Origin: Opitutales bacterium ASA1
GTDB taxonomy: Bacteria; Verrucomicrobiota; Verrucomicrobiia; Opitutales; Opitutaceae
Reading direction: 5' to 3'
NCBI GenBank assembly: GCA_036323555.1
Contig: AP028972.1
Span: 5,757,696 to 5,821,695 of the forward strand
DNA: 64,000 bases
Below the pieces are notes generated by a model that worked only from the letters and a program-made list of their open reading frames with translations, did no database searches and was not told the origin of the DNA. Made by a program: the position numbers and the translations under genes. Of the stretch, positions 52,374 to 61,286 are shown in pieces (positions within the stretch are counted from its first letter, which is position 1; the number at the start of each line of letters is the position of its first letter).

Positions 52374-53552
52374 ATGAACATCCACGAGTATCAGGCCAAA
52401 GCGCTGTTCGAGAAGTACGGCGTCCCCTGTCCCAAAGGCATCGCGGCGCAGCGCCCCGAAGAATTCGAGCAGGCGCTCGGCACGATCGGTCTGCCCTGCG
52501 TCGTGAAGTCGCAAATCCACGCCGGTGGTCGCGGAAAGGGCACGTTCACCGACGGCTTCAAGGGCGGCGTGAAGTTCTCCCGCACCCGCGAAGAGGCGCT
52601 CGCGAACGCGCAAGCCATGCTCGGCAACACGCTCGTGACCAAGCAGACCGGCCCCGCCGGCCGCAAGGTGCAGACGCTCTACTTCAGCGAGGGCTGCGAC
52701 ATCGAGAAGGAGTACTACCTCGCCATCCTCCTCGATCGCGCCAGCTCGCGTCCCGTGATCATCGCCTCGACCGAAGGCGGCGTCGACATCGAGACCGTCG
52801 CCGAGGAGACGCCCGAGAAGATCACCAAGGTGTTCGTCGATCCCGCCGTCGGTCTACAAGGCTTCCAAGCGCGGCAGATCGCGTTCGGCCTCGGCTTCAC
52901 CGGCGATCTCTTCAAGCAGGCCGTGAAACTCCTCGATCGCCTCTACGCGATGTTCTGGGAACTCGACGCCTCGATGGTCGAAGTGAATCCCCTCATCACG
53001 ACCAAGGACGGCAAGCTCCTCGCCCTCGACGCCAAGGTCGGTTTCGACGACAACGCCCTCTTCCGCCACCCCGAGATCGTCGCCCTGCGCGACCTCAACG
53101 AAGAGGACTCGAAGGAGATCGAGGCCTCGAAGTACTCGCTCAGCTACATCGCGCTCGACGGCAACATCGCCTGCCTCGTGAACGGTGCCGGTCTCGCCAT
53201 GGCGACGATGGACATCATCAAGCACTTCGGTGGCGAACCCGCCAACTTCCTCGACGTCGGCGGAGGCGCCTCGAAGGACCAAGTGGAAGCCGCATTCAAG
53301 ATCATCCTCACCGACCCCAACGTGAAGGGAATCCTGGTGAACATCTTCGGTGGCATCATGGACTGCAACGTGATCGCCCAAGGCGTCGTCGCGGCCGTGC
53401 GCGAGATCGGGTTGAACATCCCCCTCGTCGTCCGCCTCGAGGGCAACAACGTCGAAGCCGGCAAGAAGACGCTCGCCGAGTCCGGCCTCGCCATCACCAG
53501 CGGCGACACCATGGCCGACGCCGCGAAAAAGATCGTCGCGCTCGTCGCCTGA
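52374..53552 (+). CDS. sucC: Succinyl-CoA synthetase, beta subunit (ADP-forming)
   Basis: A 392-residue beta subunit. [22 protein letters not shown] is the ATP-grasp start, [12 protein letters not shown] and [28 protein letters not shown] follow, and [32 protein letters not shown] plus [20 protein letters not shown] are the phosphate and CoA-ligase regions. It makes succinate and ATP from succinyl-CoA in the TCA cycle, working with SucD. ATG 52374 is chosen by family alignment; an in-frame start 13 codons upstream is not used. sucD follows after 59 bp. Confidence 0.97.
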   Translation: MNIHEYQAKALFEKYGVPCPKGIAAQRPEEFEQALGTIGLPCVVKSQIHAGGRGKGTFTDGFKGGVKFSRTREEALANAQAMLGNTLVTKQTGPAGRKVQTLYFSEGCDIEKEYYLAILLDRASSRPVIIASTEGGVDIETVAEETPEKITKVFVDPAVGLQGFQARQIAFGLGFTGDLFKQAVKLLDRLYAMFWELDASMVEVNPLITTKDGKLLALDAKVGFDDNALFRHPEIVALRDLNEEDSKEIEASKYSLSYIALDGNIACLVNGAGLAMATMDIIKHFGGEPANFLDVGGGASKDQVEAAFKIILTDPNVKGILVNIFGGIMDCNVIAQGVVAAVREIGLNIPLVVRLEGNNVEAGKKTLAESGLAITSGDTMADAAKKIVALVA

Positions 53553-53611
53553 CACCTCCGGCGACCTCCACCCGCAACCACGCAGCAGCAGTCCTCGCTC
53601 ACACTTTCGCC

Positions 53612-54523
53612 ATGGCCATCTTCGTCAAAGAAGACACCCGCATCGTCATCCAAGGCATCACCGGCAGCTTCGGTGCCCGTCACACGCAACTCTCCATCGA
53701 CTACGGCTCGCAGGTCGTCGCCGGCGTCACGCCCGGAAAGGGCGGCCAATTCTTCGAGCACGCCGGCAAGAAGGTGCCGATCTTCGACACCGTGGCCGAC
53801 GCCGTGAAACAGACCGGCGCGCAGGCCGCCGCGGTGTTCGTCCCGCCGCCGTTCGCCGCGGACGCCATCCTCGAGGGCGTCGACGCCGATCTCGATCTCG
53901 TGGTCGCGATCACCGAAGGCATTCCGGTCCGCGACATGGTCCGCGTGAAGCGCGCCATGGGCGGTCGCCGCACGCGTCTCATCGGTCCCAACTGCCCTGG
54001 AGTCGTCACACCTGGCACCGGCCCGAAGTCCACCGGCGGCTGCCGCATCGGCATCGCACCCGGCTACATCCACCGCAAGGGTTCGGTCGGCATCGTCTCG
54101 CGCTCCGGCACGCTCACCTACGAAGCCGTCTGGCAGATCACGTCTCGCGGCTACGGCCAGTCGACCTGCGTCGGCATCGGCGGCGACCCGGTCAACGGCA
54201 CGTCGCACCTCGACGTGATCAAGGCCTTCAACGACGACCCCGAGACCGAAGCGATCATCATGATCGGCGAGATCGGTGGAACCGCCGAGGTGGAGGCCGC
54301 TCGCTGGATCAAGGCCAACGTGAAGAAGCCCGTTGCCGGTTTCATCGCCGGTGCGACCGCTCCCACCGGTCGCCGCATGGGCCACGCCGGCGCGATCGTC
54401 GGCGGCGCCGAAGACACGGCCGCCGCCAAGATCAAGGTGTTCCAAGAATGTGGCATCTCCGTCGCCGCCACGCCTTCCGACATGGCCGACGCGCTTCTGC
54501 GCGTGTGGAAGCCGTCGAAATAA
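53612..54523 (+). CDS. sucD: Succinyl-CoA synthetase, alpha subunit
   Basis: A 303-residue alpha subunit. [37 protein letters not shown] binds Co[39 protein letters not shown] and [14 protein letters not shown] follow, and the phosphorylated histidine is in [14 protein letters not shown] near residue 255. It forms the alpha-beta complex with SucC. An intrinsic terminator lies 42 bp after its stop, closing the sucCD operon. Confidence 0.97.
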   Translation: MAIFVKEDTRIVIQGITGSFGARHTQLSIDYGSQVVAGVTPGKGGQFFEHAGKKVPIFDTVADAVKQTGAQAAAVFVPPPFAADAILEGVDADLDLVVAITEGIPVRDMVRVKRAMGGRRTRLIGPNCPGVVTPGTGPKSTGGCRIGIAPGYIHRKGSVGIVSRSGTLTYEAVWQITSRGYGQSTCVGIGGDPVNGTSHLDVIKAFNDDPETEAIIMIGEIGGTAEVEAARWIKANVKKPVAGFIAGATAPTGRRMGHAGAIVGGAEDTAAAKIKVFQECGISVAATPSDMADALLRVWKPSK

Positions 54524-54565
54524 CCCGCATCAGCGAGCAAGCGCTCGCTTGACCATCTGCCGAAC

Positions 54566-54594
54566 AAAGCCGCGCACACCGCGCGGCTTTTTTT
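54566..54594 (+). terminator. Intrinsic terminator after sucCD
   Basis: AAAGCCGCGC (54566-54575) and GCGCGGCTTT (54581-54590) form a perfect 10-bp stem with a 5-base loop, followed by more Ts to 54594. It lies 42 bp past the sucD stop. It could also end the convergent BLUF gene on the other strand, since the stem begins with AAA there. Confidence 0.9.
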
Positions 54595-54627
54595 CGTCGC
54601 CGATCCTCTGACCGCAGGCGGTCCCGT

Positions 54628-55053
54628 TCAGCGCACGACCTGCCGAAACGCTTCCAACAAGCGCCAACACAGCGCCGAGTCGCCTGCGAGGCGCGCCGGC
54701 GTGAGCGGTCGATTGAGCCAGTCGGAGTATCCCGGCATCGACCGCACTTCCTCCGAACCGAGGTCGCGAAACGCCATTGCCCACCCTTCGAACTGCCGGC
54801 TTTCTCGACGGCCTTCGTGCAGGACGAGCACGCCCGCGTGTCGCGGATCGAGCGCGATCCGATCGAAGAGGGCGCGCACCTTTGCTTCGTCGCCCTCGAG
54901 CACTTGGATGAAGTTGCCGTCTTGATACAGCAACATGCCGGAGATCCCTGCCCGCGAGTTGTTCGCCCGGCTCTTCTCCAGCAACGCCAGCAAGTCCGTA
55001 CGCCCGAACCGAACAGTCGCCGAACTCGCGTAGACGATGAAGAAGACCGACAT
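54628..55053 (-). CDS. Short BLUF-domain blue-light photoreceptor
   Basis: A 141-residue protein consisting almost only of a BLUF flavin domain. The photocycle residues all align: Tyr8 (FFIVYASS), Asn32 (ANNSRAG), Gln50 (GNFIQVLEG) and Trp91 (FEGWAMAF), with the same spacing as AppA. The C-terminal ~45 residues are a helical cap (PLTPARLAGDSALCWRLLEAFRQVV). BLUF proteins bind FAD and sense blue light; short forms signal through partner proteins. ATG 55053 is set by the domain start; an in-frame ATG at 55155 is not used. It is divergent from the Hsp20 gene across a 321-bp gap. Confidence 0.93.
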   Translation of the reverse strand: MSVFFIVYASSATVRFGRTDLLALLEKSRANNSRAGISGMLLYQDGNFIQVLEGDEAKVRALFDRIALDPRHAGVLVLHEGRRESRQFEGWAMAFRDLGSEEVRSMPGYSDWLNRPLTPARLAGDSALCWRLLEAFRQVVR

Positions 55054-55374
55054 CGCGGACGTTTGTCTTTCGAGCCGCGCATCTCGGTCAACCAAATGCC
55101 GCATTGCATCGCGCCGACTTGCCAAGTTCGCGGACACTGCTTTCCTCGTTGGCACGGAAGACGCTCAAGCCCCCTCGTAGTCTTCCGATTTCTTCCCCAT
55201 CATGATTCGCGCGAATTCCCTTTCGTCCTGTGACCGTCACTCCCGCGTGGAGGGCGTACAGGCGCGCGCGAACCGAAAACGACAGTAACCCCATCCGATG
55301 TCTCTTCGGTCTCCGTCGCCCGTGACACGCGGCGGAAACGAGAGTCTTCCGGGCTTTCTCTTGGAGCCAACAGC
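55054..55374. other. Divergent intergenic region, BLUF / Hsp20
   Basis: This 321-bp gap lies between the BLUF start (minus) and the Hsp20 start (plus). I find no small gene that I can support. It contains one sigma-54-like site at 55150 and a TTGGAG ribosome binding site just before the Hsp20 start. No CIRCE-type inverted repeat was seen. Confidence 0.5.
55150..55165 (+). promoter_or_regulatory. Possible sigma-54 (-24/-12) element
   Basis: TGGCACG at 55150-55156 is followed, with GG-N10-GC spacing, by GC at 55163-55164 (ACGCT in place of TTGCA/T). The -24 half is perfect, the -12 half is partial. It points toward Hsp20, about 210 bp away, which is a long leader. Single weak match; treat as a candidate only. 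Confidence 0.2.
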
Positions 55375-55758
55375 ATGAGTCATTTGCACACCCGTATTCG
55401 TCCCCGTTTCGACAAGTCCGAACCCGCCGCCGACGGTTTCTCGCGCCCGCGCTTCGAGTGGCACGATCACGGACAATCGGTCGAGATCGAGGTGTTCGTC
55501 CCGGGTGTCGACGCAAACGGCATCGAGATGGTGGTCGAAGGTTCCGATCTGCAAATCGTCGCCCGTCGGCACATGCCCGTCCTGACCAATTGGCAACCCG
55601 CCAACCTCGGTGCCGCCCGCATGGACTACCGTCTGCGCGTGCCGTTGCCCTACGACCTCAGCCCACGACAGATTCGCGCCACGCTGGAGCACGGCGTGCT
55701 GCGCATCCATCTCTCGAAGTCCAACGGACGCCTTTCGAATCGCTTCGACGCCGCCTGA
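55375..55758 (+). CDS. Small heat-shock protein (Hsp20/alpha-crystallin)
   Basis: A 127-residue protein with a short alpha-crystallin domain: EWHDHGQSVEIEVFVPGVDANGIEMVVEGSDLQIVARRH covers strands 2-5 and the loop, and YRLRVPLPYDLSPRQIRATLEHGVLRIHLSK ends with the GVLRIHL motif (usually A-x-x-x-n-G-v-L). The domain lacks a long N-terminal arm and has no C-terminal I-x-I tail, so large-oligomer formation may be reduced. Small HSPs hold unfolded proteins in the cytosol. A TTGGAG lies about 9 bases before the ATG. Confidence 0.9.
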   Translation: MSHLHTRIRPRFDKSEPAADGFSRPRFEWHDHGQSVEIEVFVPGVDANGIEMVVEGSDLQIVARRHMPVLTNWQPANLGAARMDYRLRVPLPYDLSPRQIRATLEHGVLRIHLSKSNGRLSNRFDAA

Positions 55759-55848
55759 GCGGTCGACTCGAGGGCGTGCGTGCCACAGCCGTGGGGCGGG
55801 CTCGCGTGCCTACGTTCACCTAGGAGATTGTCACTCGCTTCCGGCGCG

Positions 55849-56814
55849 GTGCATCCTGCGCCGATCGTGGGCGTCGTCTCCTCCCTGCTTCCCATTTTCC
55901 TGCTCGTCGGTTTGGGCGCGGCCCTGACTGCGGGCGGGTTTCTCACGCCTTCGTTTCTACGCAGCCTCAACCGGCTCGCCTACTACGTCGGTATGCCGGG
56001 TTTGCTCTTCGTCAGCGTGAGTCGCGCCACCGCGCTCGATGCACGCCCACTGCTGTTGTCGGCGGTCGTGCTCGGCTCCTCGCTGTTCGCGCTCGTCCTC
56101 GCCTACCCGATCGCCCGACTCGTGCGCCTGCCGCGCACGTCCGTCGGCACGTTCGTCCAATCGGCGTTCCGGGGAAACCTCGCGTTCGTCGGCCTGCCGA
56201 TCGTGTTGCACGTGTTCGCCCGACCGGGCGCGCCCGCTTCTCTCGAAGAGATCGTTCCCGTCGTGGCCATGGCGATCGCACCCGTGATGATCGCCTACAA
56301 CGTGCTCGCGGTGGTCGTGCTGGTGACCAGTCACCAGAGGATCAATACTGAGAGTCTCCGTTTCATGGCACGGCAAGTGGCCACGAATCCCCTCGTGCTC
56401 GCGGTCGCAGCGGGACTCGTCGCCGCCGTCGCGGGTTTGCGCTTGCCCGGTCCGTTGGAAACAACCCTTCAGTCGCTGGGTGGTCTCGCCATCCCCGCCG
56501 CGCTCTTCGGCGTAGGCGGCACGATCGTCCTCGCGCCGCTGCGCGAACGCCTCGCCCCGGCCGCGGTCGCCGCCGCGATCAAGATCGTCGCCACACCGCT
56601 GTTCGCCCTCGGCCTCGCCGTCTTGTTCGGGCTCTCGCACTTGGACGCAGTCCTGGCCGTGATGCTCTGCACGACGCCGACGGCGGCCGCGTCGTTCATC
56701 ATGTCGACGCAGATGCGCGGCGATCCCGCACTCGCCTCCAGCGCCATCGCCCTGAGCACGCTCGCCTCGGTCGGGAGCCTCGCGCTCGCACTCTCTTTCT
56801 TGCCCGGTTCCTGA
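55849..56814 (+). CDS. AEC-family permease (auxin efflux carrier type)
   Basis: A ~321-residue membrane protein with about ten helices. LLPIFLLVGLGAALTAGGFLTPSFLRSLNRLAYYVGMPGLLFVSVS at the start, SAFRGNLAFVGLPIV near the middle of the first half, and GGLAIPAALFGVGGTIVL in the second half are the inverted-repeat hallmarks of the AEC family, which exports small organic acids in bacteria. The start is unresolved; GTG 55849 and GTG 55867 are both plausible, and ATG 55780 would add an unlikely hydrophilic leader. It follows Hsp20 by about 90 bp. Substrate unknown. Confidence 0.85.
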   Translation: MHPAPIVGVVSSLLPIFLLVGLGAALTAGGFLTPSFLRSLNRLAYYVGMPGLLFVSVSRATALDARPLLLSAVVLGSSLFALVLAYPIARLVRLPRTSVGTFVQSAFRGNLAFVGLPIVLHVFARPGAPASLEEIVPVVAMAIAPVMIAYNVLAVVVLVTSHQRINTESLRFMARQVATNPLVLAVAAGLVAAVAGLRLPGPLETTLQSLGGLAIPAALFGVGGTIVLAPLRERLAPAAVAAAIKIVATPLFALGLAVLFGLSHLDAVLAVMLCTTPTAAASFIMSTQMRGDPALASSAIALSTLASVGSLALALSFLPGS

Positions 56815-56932
56815 GCGCCTGTCCAAACACTCGCGAGGCGGGAAACCGACGCCTGAGCGGTCGCGCCAAGTAATCGATTTACAGCATCCGACGGCGACGC
56901 CAGCGTGACGGATCCTCACTCGCATTTCCTCC

Positions 56933-57376
56933 ATGGACGCTCTGCCCACCGTCGCCATCGCTTCCGACCACGCTGGTTTCGCCTACAAGACCGCGATCAT
57001 CGAGCACCTGCGCAAGCAGGGCCGAGTCGTGCAGGATTTCGGCACGCACAGCGCCGAATCGTGCGATTATCCGGTCTTTATTCGTCCATGCGCGGAAGCC
57101 GTGGCGCGGGGGGAATACACGTACGGCATCGTGCTCGGCGGCTCCGGCAACGGCGAGGCTATCGTCGCCAACAAGGTCCGCGGCATCCGCTGCGCGCTCG
57201 TGTTCAGCGAAGACACTGCCCGCTGGGGTCGTGGCCACAACAACGCCAACTGCATGGCGATCGGCGAACGCACGGTCTCGGTCGAGCAGGCTCTCGCCTA
57301 CGTCGACGTGTTTCTCGCCACTCCGTTCGACGGCGGTCGCCACCAGCGCCGCGTCCTCCAAATCGAGCCGGCCTGA
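56933..57376 (+). CDS. rpiB: Ribose-5-phosphate isomerase B (RpiB/LacAB family)
   Basis: A 147-residue isomerase. VAIASDHAGFAYKTAIIEHLRKQGRVVQDFGTHSAESCDYP at the N-terminus, YGIVLGGSGNGEAIVANKVRGIRCALVFSEDTARWGRGHNNANCMAIGERTV in the second half are the RpiB active-site runs. The base position that is usually Cys in GGSGxG-C enzymes reads GGSGNGEA here, as in some RpiB. It interconverts ribose-5-phosphate and ribulose-5-phosphate. Allose-6-phosphate or another pentose isomerase activity cannot be excluded. Confidence 0.92.
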   Translation: MDALPTVAIASDHAGFAYKTAIIEHLRKQGRVVQDFGTHSAESCDYPVFIRPCAEAVARGEYTYGIVLGGSGNGEAIVANKVRGIRCALVFSEDTARWGRGHNNANCMAIGERTVSVEQALAYVDVFLATPFDGGRHQRRVLQIEPA

Positions 57377-57508
57377 TCCGGACCTTGCGAACCGTGCGGC
57401 GTTGAAAACCGCACCGCGGTGTGGAATATGCGTGAGCGGTTGGCCGACCGCTCGTCCGTCGATCGCGGCTGTACCCGCGGATCGACACACAGTCACCTCC
57501 TCACGCCC

Positions 57509-58195
57509 ATGAAGATCACCTACCTTTCCCACTCCTGCATCCACATCGAGACCGGCGAGCACAAGATCTTGATCGATCCCTTCCTCACCGGGAACTCCCG
57601 CGCACCGATCGCGGCGCACGAGGTCGCGTGCGACCACATTCTCGTCACTCACGGGCACGACGACCACGTCGGGGACACCGCCGACATCGCCCGCCGCACC
57701 GGCGCGACGATCGTCGCCAACTACGAGATCGCGACCCACTTCGAACGCCAAGGGCTCACGACCCACGGCATGTACCACGGCGGCAAGTGGGACTTTCCCT
57801 TCGGTCGCGTGAAGATGGTCGTCGCACACCACGGCTCGGGTTTCTCCGGCGGAGACGGACCGTTCGTCTACATGGGCAATCCCGCCGGCTTCGTCCTCAC
57901 GATCGAGGGCAAGAACATCTACCACGCGGGGGACACGTGCGCGTTTCTCGACATGCAGTTGATCGCCCGCCTTTCGCCGCTCGATCTCGCGTTCCTGCCC
58001 ATCGGCGACAACTTCACCATGGGCCTCGAAGAAGCCTCGATTGCGCTCGAATTCCTGCGTCCCAAGAAGGCAGTCCCGATCCACTACGACACTTGGGACG
58101 TGATCAAGTCCGACCCCGGCGAGTTCGTGCTGCGCTGTGCCGACGCGAACGTCGAAGGCATCGCCTTGGCCCCTGGCCAATCGATCGAACTGTAG
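57509..58195 (+). CDS. UPF0173-type metallo-beta-lactamase-fold hydrolase
   Basis: A 228-residue metal-dependent hydrolase. KITYLSHSCIHIETGEHKILIDPFLTGN begins the fold, DHILVTHGHDDHVGDTADIA holds the H-x-H-x-D-H zinc motif, YHAGDTCAFLDMQLIARLSPLDLAFLPIGDNFTMGLEEA continues it, and PKKAVPIHYDTWDVI supplies the final His. The family (YtkL/UPF0173) has no agreed substrate. ATG 57509 is used; the frame is open for 30 codons upstream without a likely start. The next gene encodes a fused 2-oxoacid dehydrogenase E1. Confidence 0.92.
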   Translation: MKITYLSHSCIHIETGEHKILIDPFLTGNSRAPIAAHEVACDHILVTHGHDDHVGDTADIARRTGATIVANYEIATHFERQGLTTHGMYHGGKWDFPFGRVKMVVAHHGSGFSGGDGPFVYMGNPAGFVLTIEGKNIYHAGDTCAFLDMQLIARLSPLDLAFLPIGDNFTMGLEEASIALEFLRPKKAVPIHYDTWDVIKSDPGEFVLRCADANVEGIALAPGQSIEL

Positions 58196-58296
58196 TCCGC
58201 TTCGACGACCCGCCCGGCCCGGTTCGGACGCACGCGAGGCGGCGCTTTTTTTCTCGTGCCGCCACTCGCGCGACCGTTTCCTCGCAGGGCCGTTTC

Positions 58297-60321
58297 ATGA
58301 CGTTTCCCGAACCTCCCGAGCACCTGCGCCGCCGCCGTCTGGCACCTGCCGATCTTGCCGCCATCGAGGAGGCCCTTCTCGCCACCTACGGCTGGATGCA
58401 CCTCTCGCGCTCCGCCGACAACCGCATCCTCGAACTCTTCCGCCAAGGCCGCATCAAGGGCACCGTGACCGGCGGGCAAGGCAACGAAACGCTCGCCGCC
58501 GCCCTCGGGCTCCTGCTCGACAAGTCCGTCGACGTGGTTTCGTGGACGCACCGCGATCTTTGCGGCCACCTGCTCTGGAGCGGTCACCTCGGCGACCACC
58601 TCTGCCAGTACCTCGCCAACTCCCGCAGCCCGACCAAGGGCCGAGAAGGCAACGTCCATCACGGCGACCCGGCCGCACGCAGTTACCCGATGATCAGCCA
58701 TCTCGGAGCGATGCTCTCCAACGTCCTCGGCGGCACCGACTCGCAACGCCGCCTCGGCCACCCTGCGGTCGGCGTCGCTCTCTTCGGTGACGGCGGCAGC
58801 AGCACCGGCGACGTCCACGAATCACTCAATCTCGCCAGTGTGCTCGGCCTGCCCGTCCTCTTCGTGGTCGAGCACAACCACTACGCCTATTCCACGCCCA
58901 TCCGGGAGCAGTTTCACGGCGACTCGCTGGTCACTCGCGCCGCCGGTTACGGCATCGAGGGCATACGGGTGAACGCCTGCGACACCGAAGAATCGCTCCG
59001 CGCGCTCGCCACCGCGATCGAAAAGGTCCGCACCACCTCCCGTCCGATGTTGGTCGAAGCTCGCACGTTGCGCCTGCGTGGCCACGCCGCCTACGACACG
59101 TGCGACTACCTGCCCGAAGGCCTCCAAGCCTCGTGGAACGCAGCCGACGGGCTTCCAGCCCTGCGCATGCGCCTCGTCGCCGCCGGAGCGGGCTCGCGTG
59201 TCGAGGCGATCGAGCAGGCCAATCTTCGTTTCCTCGAAGACACGCTCGCCCTCGCCTTGCGCGTGCCGGGGATCACGCCCGACGACTTCACCGCCGACGT
59301 CTGCGCCCCCACCCGCCTCGAACCCACGTGGCTCCCGGGCGGTGCGCCCGAGAAACTCACGATGGCGCAGGCGCTCCAGCGCGCCCACCTCAAGATCCTC
59401 ACCGAGCGCCCCGAATCGCTCGTCCTCGGCCAAGACATCGCCGACTACGGTGGGCCGTTCAAAGTCACCGAGCACCTCCTCGAGAAGTTCGGTCGGTCCC
59501 GCGTGATCAACACCCCGCTCGCCGAGTCCTCCACGGTCGGGTACGCCACCGGGCTCGCCCTCAACGGCCACCGCCCGATCGTCGAATTCCAGTTCGCCGA
59601 TTTCGCCACCGAAGCCTCCACTCAGATCCTCCTCAACGCCGGCACCTACCATTTCCGATCCGGTGCCAAGGTGCCGCTCGTGCTGCGCTTCCCATGCGGC
59701 GGCGGCCTCACCTTCGGCTCGTTCCACTCCCAAGATCTCGAGGCGATCTACCTCCACATGCCGGGGCTGAAGCTCCTCTACCCGAGCACCCCGCAAGACG
59801 CCTACAACGCGCTCCTCGCCGCCTACGAGGACGACAACCCCGTCCTCCTCTTCGAGCACAAGCGCCTCTACCGCATGCTCAAGGAGGACGTCGCCTTCGA
59901 TCCCGATTACCGTTCGGTCTGGAAACCGCGCTTGGTACGCCAAGGCACCCACGGCACGATCGTCACCTACGGCGAGATGGTCCACCTCGTCGCCGAGGCG
60001 GTCGACTACCTCGCCGCGGAGTACGAATACTCGTTCGACGTGATCGACCTCCGCGCCCTCGCTCCGCTCGACCTCGATCCGGTCCGCGCGTCGCTCGCGC
60101 GCACGCACCGGCTCGCGGTGGTCCACGAGGGACGCCTCACCGGCGGCTTCGGTGCCGAGATCGTCGCCCGCCTCACCGGCGAACTCTTCCACGAACTCGA
60201 CGCCGCACCCCTGCGCATCGCCTCCCTCGATTCGCCCGTCCCCTTCGCCCCCGAGTTGGAAGCCGTCTACCGGCCGACGCGCGACCGCATCGTCGACAAC
60301 CTCGTCCGTTGGCTCGAATGA
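58297..60321 (+). CDS. Fused alpha-beta E1 of a 2-oxoacid dehydrogenase complex
   Basis: A 674-residue thiamine-diphosphate enzyme. Residues ~25-330 are the alpha half, with GGQGNETLAAALG, GREGNVHHGD and GDGGSSTGDVHESLNLASVLGLPVLFVVEHNHYAYST (the GDG...NN ThDP motif). Residues ~352-674 are the beta half: LTMAQALQRAHLKILTERPESLVLGQDIADYGGPFKVT, STVGYATGLALNGHRPIVEFQFADF, and GGLTFGSFHSQDLEAIYLHMPGLKLLYPSTPQDAY. The layout is closest to branched-chain 2-oxoacid dehydrogenase E1. No E2 or E3 is nearby. The substrate is therefore inferred. Its stop overlaps the kdsC start as ATGA. Confidence 0.92.
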   Translation: MTFPEPPEHLRRRRLAPADLAAIEEALLATYGWMHLSRSADNRILELFRQGRIKGTVTGGQGNETLAAALGLLLDKSVDVVSWTHRDLCGHLLWSGHLGDHLCQYLANSRSPTKGREGNVHHGDPAARSYPMISHLGAMLSNVLGGTDSQRRLGHPAVGVALFGDGGSSTGDVHESLNLASVLGLPVLFVVEHNHYAYSTPIREQFHGDSLVTRAAGYGIEGIRVNACDTEESLRALATAIEKVRTTSRPMLVEARTLRLRGHAAYDTCDYLPEGLQASWNAADGLPALRMRLVAAGAGSRVEAIEQANLRFLEDTLALALRVPGITPDDFTADVCAPTRLEPTWLPGGAPEKLTMAQALQRAHLKILTERPESLVLGQDIADYGGPFKVTEHLLEKFGRSRVINTPLAESSTVGYATGLALNGHRPIVEFQFADFATEASTQILLNAGTYHFRSGAKVPLVLRFPCGGGLTFGSFHSQDLEAIYLHMPGLKLLYPSTPQDAYNALLAAYEDDNPVLLFEHKRLYRMLKEDVAFDPDYRSVWKPRLVRQGTHGTIVTYGEMVHLVAEAVDYLAAEYEYSFDVIDLRALAPLDLDPVRASLARTHRLAVVHEGRLTGGFGAEIVARLTGELFHELDAAPLRIASLDSPVPFAPELEAVYRPTRDRIVDNLVRWLE

Positions 60322-60845
60322 ACCCGCACACGTCCAAACCTCCCCTCGACCCCGCTCGCTGGGCGCACATCCGGCTCTTCGCCATGGACGTCGACGGCAT
60401 CCTCACCGACGGCACCGTCTACATTTCCTCCGACGGCACGGAATCGAAGGCCTTCTCCGTCCTCGATGGCCTCGGTATCGCCCGCGTCCGCGACGCCGGT
60501 ATCGCGCTCGCGTGGATCTCCGGCCGTTACTCCGGAGCAACCACGCGCCGCGCCGAAGAGCTCGCCATCCGCCACCTCGTCCAAGGCCGCAAGGACAAGG
60601 AAAACGCCCTCCGCGACCTCGCCACACACCTCGGTCTCTCCGCAGACCAAGTCTGTTACATGGGCGACGACGACATCGACGCACCCGCCCTCCGCTGGGC
60701 CGCCATCGGCGTGAGCGTTCCGACCGCCATGCCCGAGGCGCTCGAAGCCGCCGACTACGTCACCACGCTGCCGGCCGGCCGCGGTGCAGTCCGGGAAATT
60801 TGCAACCACCTCCTGCGCACCCGATCCGCTTCGGCCGTGTCGTAG
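60318..60845 (+). CDS. kdsC: KDO-8-phosphate phosphatase-like HAD enzyme
   Basis: A 175-residue C0-type HAD phosphatase. LFAMDVDGILTDGTVYISSDGTESKAFSVLDGLGIARVRDAGIALAWISGR carries the DxD nucleophile (Asp24, Asp26) and the G-x-S/T motif, and VCYMGDDDIDAPALRWAAIGVSVPTAMPEALEAADYVT holds the acidic metal-binding motif. It hydrolyses 3-deoxy-manno-octulosonate-8-phosphate for LPS inner core synthesis. Position directly before lptCAB matches the Gram-negative order, which supports the KdsC call. Confidence 0.93.
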   Translation: MNPHTSKPPLDPARWAHIRLFAMDVDGILTDGTVYISSDGTESKAFSVLDGLGIARVRDAGIALAWISGRYSGATTRRAEELAIRHLVQGRKDKENALRDLATHLGLSADQVCYMGDDDIDAPALRWAAIGVSVPTAMPEALEAADYVTTLPAGRGAVREICNHLLRTRSASAVS

Positions 60846-60851
60846 ACGTCC

Positions 60852-61286
60852 ATGAAGGTCCGCTCCCTCGCCTCGCTTCTCGGTCTCGGACTCGTCGGCG
60901 CATCCGCCGCCGCGCAGTTCTTCTCCACCGAACCCATCGTCGATTTCCGCCTCCCCATGTTCAACGACGAGGGCTGGCGCACGTGGGAAGTCCGCGGGAG
61001 CGAAGGCCGCTACATCGACGAAAACCGCGTCGAGATCACGTCCCTCGACCTCCGTCTCCTCTCCGGCGACGCCTCCGCCACTGTCGAGACCGCCATCACG
61101 AGCCCGCTCGCCGTCGTCCATCCCAAGGACCGCACCGTCACGGGTCCCGGCGCACTCCGCGCCACCGGCCAAGGCTTCCGCCTCTACGGTGAAGACTGGC
61201 TCTACGAACACGACTCCAAGACCGTCACCGTCCGCAAAGCCGTCGTCCTCACGCTCGACGGCACCGTCGGAGACATCCTCAAATGA
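60852..61286 (+). CDS. lptC: LptC-like LPS transport periplasmic protein
   Basis: A 144-residue protein. A signal/anchor helix (SLASLLGLGLVGASAAAQF) is followed by a beta-rich domain: FRLPMFNDEGWRTWEVRGSEGRYIDENRVEITSLDLRLLSGD and PLAVVHPKDRTVTGPGALRATGQGFRLYGEDWLYEHDSKTVTVRKAVVLTL show the repeated strand pattern of LptC/LptA jellyrolls. It carries LPS from the LptBFG exporter to LptA. It is 6 bp downstream of kdsC, and its stop overlaps the lptA start. It is a little shorter than the usual ~190 residues. Confidence 0.82.
   Translation: MKVRSLASLLGLGLVGASAAAQFFSTEPIVDFRLPMFNDEGWRTWEVRGSEGRYIDENRVEITSLDLRLLSGDASATVETAITSPLAVVHPKDRTVTGPGALRATGQGFRLYGEDWLYEHDSKTVTVRKAVVLTLDGTVGDILK

Noticed and set aside
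57419-57508. Extended N-terminus of the UPF0173 hydrolase
   Set aside because: The 30 upstream codons have no hydrophobic or conserved pattern; the family begins at the KITYLSHS strand after ATG 57509.
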